DNA of 64,000 nt. Source: an uncultured Alphaproteobacteria bacterium. Lineage in GTDB: Bacteria; Pseudomonadota; Alphaproteobacteria; HIMB59; GCA-002718135. Numbering within the stretch: the first letter of the stretch is position 1; every line of letters starts with the position of its first letter. This document shows positions 1-9,676 of the stretch, piece after piece. Position numbers and translations under genes: made by a program. The DNA lies in contig CABYHW010000003.1 in assembly GCA_902518705.1 (NCBI GenBank), positions 1 to 64,000 on the forward strand. The letters are read 5' to 3'. The notes under the pieces are model-generated. The model was not told where the DNA came from, did no database searches, and worked only from the letters and a program-made list of their open reading frames with translations.

Positions 1-473
1 GGGTTTGCATGCCTAAAAGATATCTTTGCATAATGTGGTTTAATTAACTTCTCTTTATTTATAATTTCTTTTAATTTTAATAGAGGGCTTTGCCATCTAA
101 AATTCTCATGAACCATAAGTGGAGTCTTGTTTTTTTTATATAAAGAAACAATTTTTTTTGCATTAGATAAATTTTCAGCAAATGGTTTTTGTATAGAAGT
201 TGGAATTTTATACTTTGATAAAATTTTACCAATATTCAAGTGTGTCTCCATAGTTGTTACAACATCAACAAAGTCAATTTTATGTTTTTTTAACATTAAT
301 TCTATGGATGAATAAGAATGCAAAATATTAAATTTAGATTTAAATTTATTAGCTTTTTTTATATCTAAATCACAAACACATATTATTTCTATATTTCTTA
401 ATTCTTTCCAAGCTAAAATATGATTTTCTGCAAAGAAACCACAACCGATTAATGCTCCTTTTAATTTTTTCAT
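1..473 (-). CDS. Gfo/Idh/MocA family oxidoreductase (N-terminal part, runs off window start)
   Basis: Reverse-strand translation from the cat at 471-473 gives MKKLKGALIGCGFFAENHILAWKELRNIEIICVCDLD..., a Rossmann GxGxxA-type N-terminus typical of Gfo/Idh/MocA; not in the ORF track because it is truncated. Confidence 0.7.
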   Translation of the reverse strand, partial: MKKLKGALIGCGFFAENHILAWKELRNIEIICVCDLDIKKANKFKSKFNILHSYSSIELMLKKHKIDFVDVVTTMETHLNIGKILSKYKIPTSIQKPFAENLSNAKKIVSLYKKNKTPLMVHENFRWQSPLLKLKEIINKEKLIKPHYAKISFRHAN

Positions 474-2311
474 TTATCTTCTATAAATTTAATTTCTAAT
501 GGCTCAAACGCATATGGATTTGTATCTGTTTTAAAATTAAAAAAAGAAAAATCATTCTTAAAAATATCGATAAAATTTTTTAAATTAAGCCTATATTGAT
601 AAATAAAATTTAACTCAGGAATATAAATTTCCTTTTTTTGATTTGAAGAATTTACAAATAAATAATACTTTTTATCTTTTAATACAATTTTTAATCCATA
701 TACTTCATTAATTGGATTAAATTTATAAATTTCTGAATTTGATAATGAAATAAGAAAATTATTTAAATGATATAATGGTCTTTTGGTATTATCTTTATTT
801 AATATTCCATGATGTCCATAAATAGAATTAAAAGTAAAAAATTTTGACTCTTTATTTATTGATTGAATAAAAACTGCCAATGTCCAAGTTAGTGAAAATA
901 ATTGATCATGTCTTGGGTCACTATCAGCCATCTCTAATCTTATTTGCTTTTTATTATTTACAAGACTTTCGCCATACGGATTAAAATGCATACCGATAGA
1001 AATTGGGCCAATATGAACATCGGAATTATTAGAAAAATTTTTTAATGTTTTAAGGATATAAGGTATAGTTTCAGGTGTATTTAAAACACCAAAATCACTA
1101 GAATCATGAACAATTGGAGTGAAGGAAAAACTAACCAAATCATAAAACATTTTTGGTCTTTTTCTATTTAATTCTGTAAAATTAGTGACCATTCCAGAAA
1201 CAATTTCACTGTTAGAAAATATCTTTTTCGCAATTTTATAATATTCATTTAATTCCGGAACTTTAGGCCATTGACCAGCTGGTTGATAACTATTCAAATA
1301 TATTTTTGGACAAATTAATATTTTATCTAAATTAAAAGTATTTTCAGTTACAAAATTGTAAATTTTTTTTAATTCATCATCAGGATTATTAGTATGATCA
1401 ACTAAAGCTACAAGAAATACTTTGTTCTGAGATCTTGAAGTTATATTTGTAAAATCTTCAGTAAAATCAACAAGATAGTAATAATAATCAAAGTTATTTA
1501 TTAAATTATCATCAGGAATAATTAAAGAATCAATTTTTATACCAATTTTAGGAAATTTATAAGAAGTATTATGATCAATTTTTACAATATTGTTAGACGG
1601 AAAAGATCTTTGTTTTTTATTTACTACGTCTATTTTAACAGTTTGAGAGAATTTAGTTCCTCCTTTTTCTACATATGGGAAAGGATCTAATAAAGAACCA
1701 CTATATATTTTGAAAGAGGCATCACCCCAGTTTCTTTGATCCTCCATTTCAAATAAAATACCGTCAAAATTAATATTAACCAACAAACTATCGTCTAAAG
1801 TATAAGCAAGGTTTTTAAATTTAAAAAATGGTTGGTCGGGTTTTATATTTACTGGAAATTTTTTTTCCTCTTTTAAACCGGTCTCCTTTGTTACAATGAT
1901 GTTTGAGCCAACATGATTTTGTAATGGAATTAATAAATTAAAACCTATTCTATTAGTCCAAAAATCAGTTAAAAATTCTCCTTCAGAAGATAAAGTTATA
2001 GAATTTTCAGAAAATAATATAGTGTTTCTAGTTTTAAGAATTTCATCTATACCATATTCTAAGTCGAATATATATTCTAAGGATGTATCAAAGTTTTCTT
2101 CATAATTTAAAATTTTAGGGTCATAGTTATTCCAATTTTTGTCTCTTACCAAAAATGATATCATCTTTAAAATTTGAAAGTTTTGAAAAGTAATATTTCG
2201 AAAAAAAAGATTATCTTTTAGTAAGGTAAAATTATTATTTGAATTTTTGATAAATTTTTCTTCCAACAATTTAGAGTTATACATATAATTTTGATACTGA
2301 TTTATAATCAT
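470..2311 (-). CDS. Possible D-apionate lactonase-like protein
   Basis: 613 aa ORF; the FEMEDQRNWGDASFKIYSGSL segment resembles my recollection of ApnL-type proteins; overlaps the Gfo/Idh gene by ATGA. Confidence 0.5.
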   Translation of the reverse strand: MIINQYQNYMYNSKLLEEKFIKNSNNNFTLLKDNLFFRNITFQNFQILKMISFLVRDKNWNNYDPKILNYEENFDTSLEYIFDLEYGIDEILKTRNTILFSENSITLSSEGEFLTDFWTNRIGFNLLIPLQNHVGSNIIVTKETGLKEEKKFPVNIKPDQPFFKFKNLAYTLDDSLLVNINFDGILFEMEDQRNWGDASFKIYSGSLLDPFPYVEKGGTKFSQTVKIDVVNKKQRSFPSNNIVKIDHNTSYKFPKIGIKIDSLIIPDDNLINNFDYYYYLVDFTEDFTNITSRSQNKVFLVALVDHTNNPDDELKKIYNFVTENTFNLDKILICPKIYLNSYQPAGQWPKVPELNEYYKIAKKIFSNSEIVSGMVTNFTELNRKRPKMFYDLVSFSFTPIVHDSSDFGVLNTPETIPYILKTLKNFSNNSDVHIGPISIGMHFNPYGESLVNNKKQIRLEMADSDPRHDQLFSLTWTLAVFIQSINKESKFFTFNSIYGHHGILNKDNTKRPLYHLNNFLISLSNSEIYKFNPINEVYGLKIVLKDKKYYLFVNSSNQKKEIYIPELNFIYQYRLNLKNFIDIFKNDFSFFNFKTDTNPYAFEPLEIKFIEDK

Positions 2312-3524
2312 TATATTCTGATATTAAATCTGATTTATTTTTTTCATATTTTGTATTTTGGATTAAACTTAAAAAAATAAGTTCTCGTTGAGCAAAACTA
2401 CCTCCAAGGTATTTAAATTGTGATTTAATTATATTTTCATTTAATAATTCATTTGTTTTCATACTGTGAATAATTGGCTTTAAGTAATTAATATAATTTT
2501 CTTTAAAAGAATTTTCTAAATAATTTTCTTCCATTCTTTCTTCAAGTTGCTGAAAATAATCTTGGTCATTATAGTATAAGTAATAAAAAATAAGATGATA
2601 ATCAATGAATGGAAGTATGTGTTGATTTTTAAAATATTCAGCATAATCTTTTAACTTATCCATTTTTTCTTTAACATCCACTCCTTTGTAATGAAGTCTT
2701 AATAAAAAAGAACAGGCATTACAAAAATCTAAATAAAAAATTTCTGAAGAAGAGAAATAATTATCAAATAGTTTTAAACTTTTCTCATATTCTTGATTAT
2801 AGAATAATATTAATGATTGGTGCCACCATATATGTCTTTTTATTGGTCCATAAATTGACCAATTAATTTTATTAAAATTATCATTGTTTTTAATTGAGTC
2901 GTTATTCTCATTATCGTGTACATGCAAAAGTGCATGCCAACTCCACAAATCATTAGATGATTGTTTTAGTGAATTTAAGGCTAAAAGCTTAGCTTTATCA
3001 ATTATATTATTTTCTTCAAAAGCATAGCTAGTCATTCCTAATAGTAAATTATAATGCTGATCATTTTCAGACCACTTACTTAGTATTTCTTCATGTTTAT
3101 TTAAAAATTTACTATTAATACCCAAGAAAATATTATTAAAATGAAATAATCTGATTGCAAAAATATCTTTGGGATTATCTTTGATAATTAATTCCAATTT
3201 ATTTAATAAATTTTTTAAATCATTTTTAATCCAGAGATTTACTATCTCTAAATAATGATGAAAATAATCATTTACTTCTTCAATAGAAATTGATTTTAAT
3301 GTTTCTCTAGCTAATGAAATTTTTTTTACATCTCTAGAAAAAAGCAATAAAACTATTTTTAATAATTTTGGAGCATTAAATTCTGGTTTTTTTTTTATTA
3401 ATTTGTTAGTTTTATAAAAAGCATCTTTCTTAAAATAAATATATGAATCGATACATTCTTTGAAACTATTTATTTCATCATCTTTATTACTATCTATCCA
3501 TTTATAAAAATAATTATTTTGCAT
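2277..3524 (-). CDS. TPR-repeat protein, TTC38-like
   Basis: 415 aa; LLLGMTSYAFEENNIIDKAKLLALNSLKQSSNDLWSWHALLHV and IWWHQSLILFYNQEYEKSLKLFD are TPR/TTC38-like. Confidence 0.6.
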   Translation of the reverse strand: MQNNYFYKWIDSNKDDEINSFKECIDSYIYFKKDAFYKTNKLIKKKPEFNAPKLLKIVLLLFSRDVKKISLARETLKSISIEEVNDYFHHYLEIVNLWIKNDLKNLLNKLELIIKDNPKDIFAIRLFHFNNIFLGINSKFLNKHEEILSKWSENDQHYNLLLGMTSYAFEENNIIDKAKLLALNSLKQSSNDLWSWHALLHVHDNENNDSIKNNDNFNKINWSIYGPIKRHIWWHQSLILFYNQEYEKSLKLFDNYFSSSEIFYLDFCNACSFLLRLHYKGVDVKEKMDKLKDYAEYFKNQHILPFIDYHLIFYYLYYNDQDYFQQLEERMEENYLENSFKENYINYLKPIIHSMKTNELLNENIIKSQFKYLGGSFAQRELIFLSLIQNTKYEKNKSDLISEYNDYKSVSKLYV

Positions 3525-3566
3525 TTACTAATAATACACATAATCTAACGATGTTAAATATTAATA

Positions 3567-4457
3567 TTATGAATTAATATTTAATCTCTTTCTTATAATT
3601 TCTTTATTTAATTGAAGTTCTCTGTAAGAAATTAGAAGCACACCACAAAAAATTACACAGGCACCTAACCAGGTATAAAAATCAGGTTTATCACTAAAGA
3701 CAAAATATCCAATTATTGATGAAACTACTAATCCTAAAAATGAATAAGGTTGAGTCATAGTTACATCAACTAATTTATATGCATGATTTAATGCAATATG
3801 TAATATAGTTCCTGACATTGCAGCACATAATATAAAAATAATTGTTTTTAAGCTTGGCTGATCCCAAAAATATATTACTAATGGAAATGAAAAAAGACTC
3901 ATATAAACATACTGGTGTGATAATATTGTTATAGCGCTATCATCCTTAGATACTTTTTTAGTTAAAATTATAACTACTGACCAAATTAGTGATGAAATAA
4001 GCGCCATATATATTCCAATAGAAATATCTATAATACCGGGTCGCAATATTATTAACATTCCTAGAAAACCCATCACTAATGCAATTGACCTATATAAATA
4101 GATTTTTTCTTTTAAAAATATCACAGCTAAGATTGTAACAATGATAGGAACTATAAAATGAATGGCTGTCATTTTCTCTAATGGAAGCATAGCTAAAGCT
4201 GCAAAACCAAGAAGCATTGCAGGTAAGTTTAGTGCTGACCGTAAAATATGAATTTTTAAATTTTTTGTACTAAATACTTCAAATTTTGTTTTTAGAATGT
4301 AAGGGGTGATGATTAAAAATCCAAAGAAAAAACGTAAAAAACCAGTTGTAAATACATTTAATTCTTCTTGAGCTAATTTTATAAATGTACCCATAAGAGT
4401 ACCAAAAATAATTGATATAATAATTAAAAAAATTGCAAATTGATTATTGTTTAACAA
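3567..4457 (-). CDS. DMT superfamily (EamA) transporter
   Basis: 296 aa, ~10 hydrophobic segments, EKMTAIHFIVPIIVTILAVIFLKEKI and LGMLIILRPG motifs. Confidence 0.85.
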   Translation of the reverse strand: MLNNNQFAIFLIIISIIFGTLMGTFIKLAQEELNVFTTGFLRFFFGFLIITPYILKTKFEVFSTKNLKIHILRSALNLPAMLLGFAALAMLPLEKMTAIHFIVPIIVTILAVIFLKEKIYLYRSIALVMGFLGMLIILRPGIIDISIGIYMALISSLIWSVVIILTKKVSKDDSAITILSHQYVYMSLFSFPLVIYFWDQPSLKTIIFILCAAMSGTILHIALNHAYKLVDVTMTQPYSFLGLVVSSIIGYFVFSDKPDFYTWLGACVIFCGVLLISYRELQLNKEIIRKRLNINS

Positions 4458-4554
4458 ATAATATTCCTAGCTAAAAAGAATTAGGATAAACATAACACAA
4501 TTTTTCCTTATTTATATCTCTATTAAAACAAAATTTGATTATATTTTAAAAATC

Positions 4555-4641
4555 GTGGCACTTATCAAAAGAATAGTTCTTTTTTTCATAACATTAATTT
4601 TCATTATAATTCTCCTTGTAGGTGCCACGACTTCATTTTAA
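4555..4641 (+). CDS. Putative small membrane protein (28 aa), GTG start
   Basis: Hand translation: MALIKRIVLFFITLIFIIILLVGATTSF*; single TM helix with positive N-terminus; stops 9 nt before the ATG at 4651; absent from ORF track. Confidence 0.4.
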   Translation: MALIKRIVLFFITLIFIIILLVGATTSF

Positions 4642-4650
4642 GATTATAAA

Positions 4651-5070
4651 ATGTTAAATTTACAAGATGAATTGATAATTTCTAATAATGGACAGGGAAT
4701 GTATGAAATTACAAATAATGTTCATGATTGGATTGTAAAAAATAATATAATTAAAGGTCAGGTAAATTTATTTATACAACACACTTCTGCTTCATTAACG
4801 ATAATGGAAAACGCTAGCTCTGATGTATTAGATGATATTAATTCTTTTTTTCAAAGAATAGTTCCTGAAGATGCTTCATTATATAAACACGGTTATGAAG
4901 GAGATGATGATATGCCTGCTCACATAAAATCTATGCTTACTCAAACCTCATTAACAATTCCTATAAACAATAAAGAAATGAAATTAGGGATGTGGCAGGG
5001 AATATATCTAATTGAACACAGGTACAGTAAATACAAAAGAAAAATAATTCTTAGTTATATAGGTGAGTAA
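4651..5070 (+). CDS. YjbQ / UPF0047 family protein (secondary thiamine-phosphate synthase-type)
   Basis: 139 aa; VNLFIQHTSASLTIMENASSDVLDDI...GTW-like MWQGIYLIEHR are family hallmarks. Confidence 0.9.
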   Translation: MLNLQDELIISNNGQGMYEITNNVHDWIVKNNIIKGQVNLFIQHTSASLTIMENASSDVLDDINSFFQRIVPEDASLYKHGYEGDDDMPAHIKSMLTQTSLTIPINNKEMKLGMWQGIYLIEHRYSKYKRKIILSYIGE

Positions 5071-5071
5071 A

Positions 5072-6259
5072 TTATATTCTTACTTTTTTTAAATTACTTT
5101 CATCTAAAATAATCTTTGATAAATTATTAGGTAAAAAAAATGAAGCGATTAAAGATAGTAGAGCAAACAATGATCCAATTAAAAAAACTATTGAATGAGA
5201 ATTAATCCAAACAAATCCTAAAAGTACTGGAATAAATACTGCAGCTATATGATTGATAGTAAATGAAACACCTGCAGTGCTTGCAATATCTTTTGGATCA
5301 GCAATTTTTTGAAAATATGTATTAATTGCAATAGCTAATGCAAAAAACATATGATCAATAATATATAAACCTGCAGCAATATAAGCATTAGTCACGAATG
5401 CATAAGATGTAAAAACTATAACGAGTCCAATATATTCAAATATAAGACATTTTTTCTCACCAAATATATTTATTAACTTTCCAATACGTTCTGCAAAAAA
5501 CCAATTAAAAATATAATTAACCAAAAATAGTAAAGTAACTTGTGATGCTGAATATCCAAATTTCTCTACCATTAAAAAAGCTGCAAAAACTACAAAAATT
5601 TGTCTTCTAGCACCTGATAAAAAAATTAAGATATAATAAAGAGAATATTCTTTTTTTAGAATTATATTTTTATGTTGTTTATTTTTGATTTCAAAAAAAG
5701 GAAAGGATATTAAAAGGTGTATGGAAATAAGAATGCAAATTAATCCTGCAATTAAAAATATAAACTTATAATCTAAATTAAAGATTTCTAATAAACTCCA
5801 AATTATACAATACAAAAATAAAGACGTAATTGAGCTAATAGCTATTAATTTTCCTAGAACTGGTGGAGCTTCTTCTTTTGAAAGCCATTGTAAACTCAAA
5901 GAATTTTTGGCTGTTTCACAATAATGAAAGCCAGTACTCATAATAATTGTTGTAAAATACAAACCATAAACAGTTGGTAAGAAACCTGTAATTGCAACAC
6001 CAAAACCAGTTAAGGCTAAAGAAAAAATAGCAAAATATTGTTCTTTAAAATAGAACAATAAAAAAATAATAGTAAATGCTAGGAAGCCAGGTATCTCTCT
6101 GATACTTTGAAGTATTCCAATTTCAACTCCAGTAAAACTTGCTCTTTCAACTGAGAAATTATTTAACAAAACCATCCAAGTACTAAAAGCGATAGGCATG
6201 GCTATTGATGATAAAATTAGTAAAGTTATTGGATTTTTATTATTTATTAAATTTTTCAT
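5072..6259 (-). CDS. MFS transporter
   Basis: 395 aa polytopic membrane protein with MFS-like organisation. Confidence 0.75.
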   Translation of the reverse strand: MKNLINNKNPITLLILSSIAMPIAFSTWMVLLNNFSVERASFTGVEIGILQSIREIPGFLAFTIIFLLFYFKEQYFAIFSLALTGFGVAITGFLPTVYGLYFTTIIMSTGFHYCETAKNSLSLQWLSKEEAPPVLGKLIAISSITSLFLYCIIWSLLEIFNLDYKFIFLIAGLICILISIHLLISFPFFEIKNKQHKNIILKKEYSLYYILIFLSGARRQIFVVFAAFLMVEKFGYSASQVTLLFLVNYIFNWFFAERIGKLINIFGEKKCLIFEYIGLVIVFTSYAFVTNAYIAAGLYIIDHMFFALAIAINTYFQKIADPKDIASTAGVSFTINHIAAVFIPVLLGFVWINSHSIVFLIGSLFALLSLIASFFLPNNLSKIILDESNLKKVRI

Positions 6260-6312
6260 AATAATTTTATGTAATTAAAATATTATCACAAAGTTGATTT
6301 ATAATTATTAAT

Positions 6313-7224
6313 TTAGTGACCTCTATTAAATTGGTCACGAAATCTTGAATCTTCTTTAATATATGGTCTAACCCCTATTTTTGTTTCTCTAATTATTATA
6401 TAAATTCCACTTCCAACAATAATTAATGATCCTATAATTTCATAAATATCTGGAATATCAGCAAAAAATAAATAACCTAAAATTGCTCCAGAAATTAATT
6501 GTGTATATTGAATAGGAGCAAAAACACTAGACTCTAAAAATTTTGAGGCGATTGTTAAACAATTACCCCCTATTCCACAAATAATACCACAAAAAACAAG
6601 TATCATTAGATCATTAAAAGATAATGCGATGTGGCTATTAAAACTAAGTAATCCATTGAAAATAGTTGCAGATAAAAAAGCATAAAAAGTAAATGCTATT
6701 GATGATTGATTATTTGAATACTTTCTTACTAAAGTAATATTTATCGCCATTAGTAATGCGGAAAAAAATAAACCAAATAGACTTAATGAAAAATGAATAG
6801 TGCCAGGTCTACTAACTATTAATACACCAATAAATCCAACTGTTACCGCTGACCATCTTCTAATACCAACTTTTTCATCTAAAAAAAAATGGGATAACAT
6901 TGTTATCATTAATGGAGCACTAAATAATATTGGATAAATTTCACTAAATGCATGTTCTCTAAATGAATAAACTACTAAAGCCCCTGAAATTAATCCAAAT
7001 AATCCTCTAAGAAGCTGTATATGAATAATATCATTTTTTAGTGAGCTCCATTTGTTTAAAAAATAAAGAGTTAATAATGTTGGTATAAAACTAAAAAGAC
7101 AAATATAAAAATTTATTTGAAAAACATAATATTCATTAACTAGGTATTTTTTAATTATTGTATCTAAAATAACAAATATCGTGTAACCAATAAATCCGAT
7201 ACTAATTCCAGATAAAACATTCAT
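6313..7224 (-). CDS. DMT superfamily (EamA) transporter
   Basis: DEKVGIRRWSAVTVGFIGVLIVSRPG motif; two EamA halves. Confidence 0.88.
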   Translation of the reverse strand: MNVLSGISIGFIGYTIFVILDTIIKKYLVNEYYVFQINFYICLFSFIPTLLTLYFLNKWSSLKNDIIHIQLLRGLFGLISGALVVYSFREHAFSEIYPILFSAPLMITMLSHFFLDEKVGIRRWSAVTVGFIGVLIVSRPGTIHFSLSLFGLFFSALLMAINITLVRKYSNNQSSIAFTFYAFLSATIFNGLLSFNSHIALSFNDLMILVFCGIICGIGGNCLTIASKFLESSVFAPIQYTQLISGAILGYLFFADIPDIYEIIGSLIIVGSGIYIIIRETKIGVRPYIKEDSRFRDQFNRGH

Positions 7225-7286
7225 ATGATTTGATTAAATAGAAGTTAATTTTTTGATTTCTTATTTCAGATTCTAATAAATAAATA

Positions 7287-8126
7287 TTAATTTTTTCTTA
7301 TTGTTTCATTATAATGATTATTTAATACTAAAAGATGTTGATAAGCCTCATGATCAAAGTCATCTTCAGCTACTTGATCTGTCTTAAAATTTTTATACTT
7401 ATCATCTCCTCTTACACAAATAGCACTATCATTTTTGCTTTTTAGTTGTTGCATATCAGTAGAAATAAATTGAAAATTTAATCCTATTCTTCTGTCATTA
7501 CTAAAATTAGGTTGAGATGCGTGTAATGTTAGACCATGATGAAAAGAAACTTCACCGGGTTCTAACGGACATGATACTGCTTTATTTATATCAATATCTT
7601 TTACAGTTTGACCTCTAGATAAAACATTATTTTTATCTTCAGTTGAATGATGTTCAAAAAATCCATTTTTATGGGAACCTGGAATCATTTGCATACAACC
7701 ACTTTGGTCATTAGCTTTGGATAAAGCTAACCATGCACTTACTTGTTTTTCATTATTATCAAAACCCCAATAGGTAAGATCTTGATGCCAACTGACGTGT
7801 GTTTTAGTGTTTGGTTCTTTTATTATAAAAGTAGCATTATATAATAATATATTTTTACCAATTATTTCTTCGACAAAATCAAGCAATATTTTATTAGTTG
7901 CTATTTCATACACCCATTTCATTATTGTATAAGTTTTCACAATATAATGAAGTTTACCTAATTTTTTTTCTGAGTCTTCTAATTTATTTCTAAAAAAATT
8001 TGCTTCTTTTGCATTATAAATTTTTAATGGTGAAAAATAGCCATTTCGATCATAAAAATCTTTCATTCTTAAAATATTATTTAAATTGATTATTAATTCA
8101 ACAAAAATTGACAATAAAAAAACCAA
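7287..8126 (-). CDS. Phytanoyl-CoA dioxygenase (PhyH) family protein; start probably near 8066 (MKDFYDRNGYF)
   Basis: HVSWHQDLTYWGFD (HxD) and HHGLTLHASQPNFSNDRRIGLNFQFI motifs. Confidence 0.85.
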   Translation of the reverse strand: MVFLLSIFVELIINLNNILRMKDFYDRNGYFSPLKIYNAKEANFFRNKLEDSEKKLGKLHYIVKTYTIMKWVYEIATNKILLDFVEEIIGKNILLYNATFIIKEPNTKTHVSWHQDLTYWGFDNNEKQVSAWLALSKANDQSGCMQMIPGSHKNGFFEHHSTEDKNNVLSRGQTVKDIDINKAVSCPLEPGEVSFHHGLTLHASQPNFSNDRRIGLNFQFISTDMQQLKSKNDSAICVRGDDKYKNFKTDQVAEDDFDHEAYQHLLVLNNHYNETIRKN

Positions 8127-8175
8127 TTAAACAAATAATTAATAAATCAAATATTAAAACAAATTCCATATTGGT

Positions 8176-8244
8176 TGTGACACTAATTCTTTATGGATAG
8201 AATACATTTACTCACTAAATATATATTGGTAGATTAGTGCCACA
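8176..8244. promoter_or_regulatory. 12-nt imperfect inverted repeat in divergent intergenic region
   Basis: TGTGACACTAAT (8176-8187) and ATTAGTGCCACA (8233-8244); 11 of 12 positions complementary. Confidence 0.35.
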
Positions 8245-8298
8245 GAAACTATGTACAAAATAAATTAGGCATAAATTAAGTTAAAAAGAGGCAAATTT

Positions 8299-9207
8299 AT
8301 GAAAAAAATCAGTTGGGTAACACATGAAGATTATGACATTCCTCTACCTGAAAATCATAAATTTACTGCCAGTAAGTTTTCAGATTTATATAATGAATTA
8401 AAAATTTCAGATTCTTATTATCGAGCAAACATTCTAAGTCCTCAAAAAGCAAGTGTTGATGAGGTTTCTATCTGCCATGATTTGGATTATGTATTAAAAA
8501 TTAAAAATGGTACTTTATCCGACAAAGAAATAAGAAGACTGGGTTTTAAATGGTCAGAAACACTTTCTAATCGTTCCTTTTTAGCAGTTAATGGAACTCT
8601 ATTAACATGCAAAGAAGCAATTAAGAATGGTATAGCAAATCATTTAGCTGGTGGTACACACCATAGTCATAGAAATTTTGGTTCAGGATATTGTGTTTTT
8701 AACGATATGGCTTATGCTTCATTACATCTAATAAGAACGCATCAAGTAAAAAAAATATTAATTTTTGACACTGATGTTCATCAAGGAGATGGTACAGCTT
8801 CAATCCTTAAGGATAATGATAAAATTTTTACATGTTCTATTCATTGTAAAAATAATTTTCCCTTTAGAAAATCAATAAGTGACATGGATGTTGAATTAGA
8901 TGATAATTTAAAAGATGATAAATATTTAGAAATATTAAATCAAACACTTACTAGTTGTTTAAAAAATTTTAATCCTGATTTAGTAATTTTTGATACGGGT
9001 GTTGATATTCATGAGAATGATAAATTAGGAAATTTAAAAATAACAACAGAAGGGGTATTAAAAAGAGATATTACAGTGTTAGAATTTTTTAAAAATAAAT
9101 CAATTCCTATTGCTACAGTAATAGGTGGTGGATATTCAAATGATAAGTTAGAGTTAGCTAAAAGACACAGTTTAATTTTTAAAGCTACATCAATGGTTTT
9201 CGATTAA
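8299..9207 (+). CDS. Histone deacetylase / acetoin utilization family deacetylase
   Basis: AGGTHHSHRNFGSGYCVFNDMAYA, DTDVHQGDGTA, GGGYS. Confidence 0.9.
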   Translation: MKKISWVTHEDYDIPLPENHKFTASKFSDLYNELKISDSYYRANILSPQKASVDEVSICHDLDYVLKIKNGTLSDKEIRRLGFKWSETLSNRSFLAVNGTLLTCKEAIKNGIANHLAGGTHHSHRNFGSGYCVFNDMAYASLHLIRTHQVKKILIFDTDVHQGDGTASILKDNDKIFTCSIHCKNNFPFRKSISDMDVELDDNLKDDKYLEILNQTLTSCLKNFNPDLVIFDTGVDIHENDKLGNLKITTEGVLKRDITVLEFFKNKSIPIATVIGGGYSNDKLELAKRHSLIFKATSMVFD

Positions 9208-9608
9208 TTACATTTTAAAATAACTACTTGAATAGAGTTATCATTTTGGAAATATTCAAAACAAAAATTTTTAAATGAATTAAAATGTTCATTTATAATT
9301 CTTAAATTTTCTTTTTTATAATCAAAAATATATTCAAATATAATTTTATCAACAATGTTATTAGAAAATATTGGCATTATAATTATTTGAACATCATTAA
9401 ATATTGATTTTAAATAAAACGTATCTGAGTTATTTTCTACTTTTGAAAATGAATTCTTTTTTATAAGAAAAAGAACATTTTCATTCCAATCATTTTTTTT
9501 AAAATTAAAAAGAATATTTAAATCATTAAAATTTATTAATTTATTAGAATCTATAGCATTTGTATTAAACGAAATAAAAATTAAACATATAAAAAGTAAC
9601 TTTTTCAT
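9204..9608 (-). CDS. Hypothetical exported protein
   Basis: 134 aa with signal peptide MKKLLFICLIFISFNTNA. Confidence 0.6.
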   Translation of the reverse strand: MKKLLFICLIFISFNTNAIDSNKLINFNDLNILFNFKKNDWNENVLFLIKKNSFSKVENNSDTFYLKSIFNDVQIIIMPIFSNNIVDKIIFEYIFDYKKENLRIINEHFNSFKNFCFEYFQNDNSIQVVILKCN

Positions 9609-9638
9609 AAAAATAAGTGTGATTTAAAGTATGATACT

Positions 9639-9657
9639 GATAGATATATTATCTATC
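9639..9657. promoter_or_regulatory. Operator-like inverted repeat between divergent genes
   Basis: GATAGAT (9639-9645) / ATCTATC (9651-9657), perfect 7-bp arms with 5-nt spacer. Confidence 0.25.
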
Positions 9658-9676
9658 TATTTATTTTCAAATATTT

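Noticed and set aside
127-315. 62-aa plus-strand ORF at window start
   Set aside because: Antisense to the truncated Gfo/Idh/MocA gene, which has better support.
2277-2311. Overlap between the 613-aa and 415-aa ORFs as a possible fusion or frameshift
   Set aside because: The 613-aa ORF has an alternative internal start (MYNSK) leaving only a short overlap; the two proteins look unrelated and complete.
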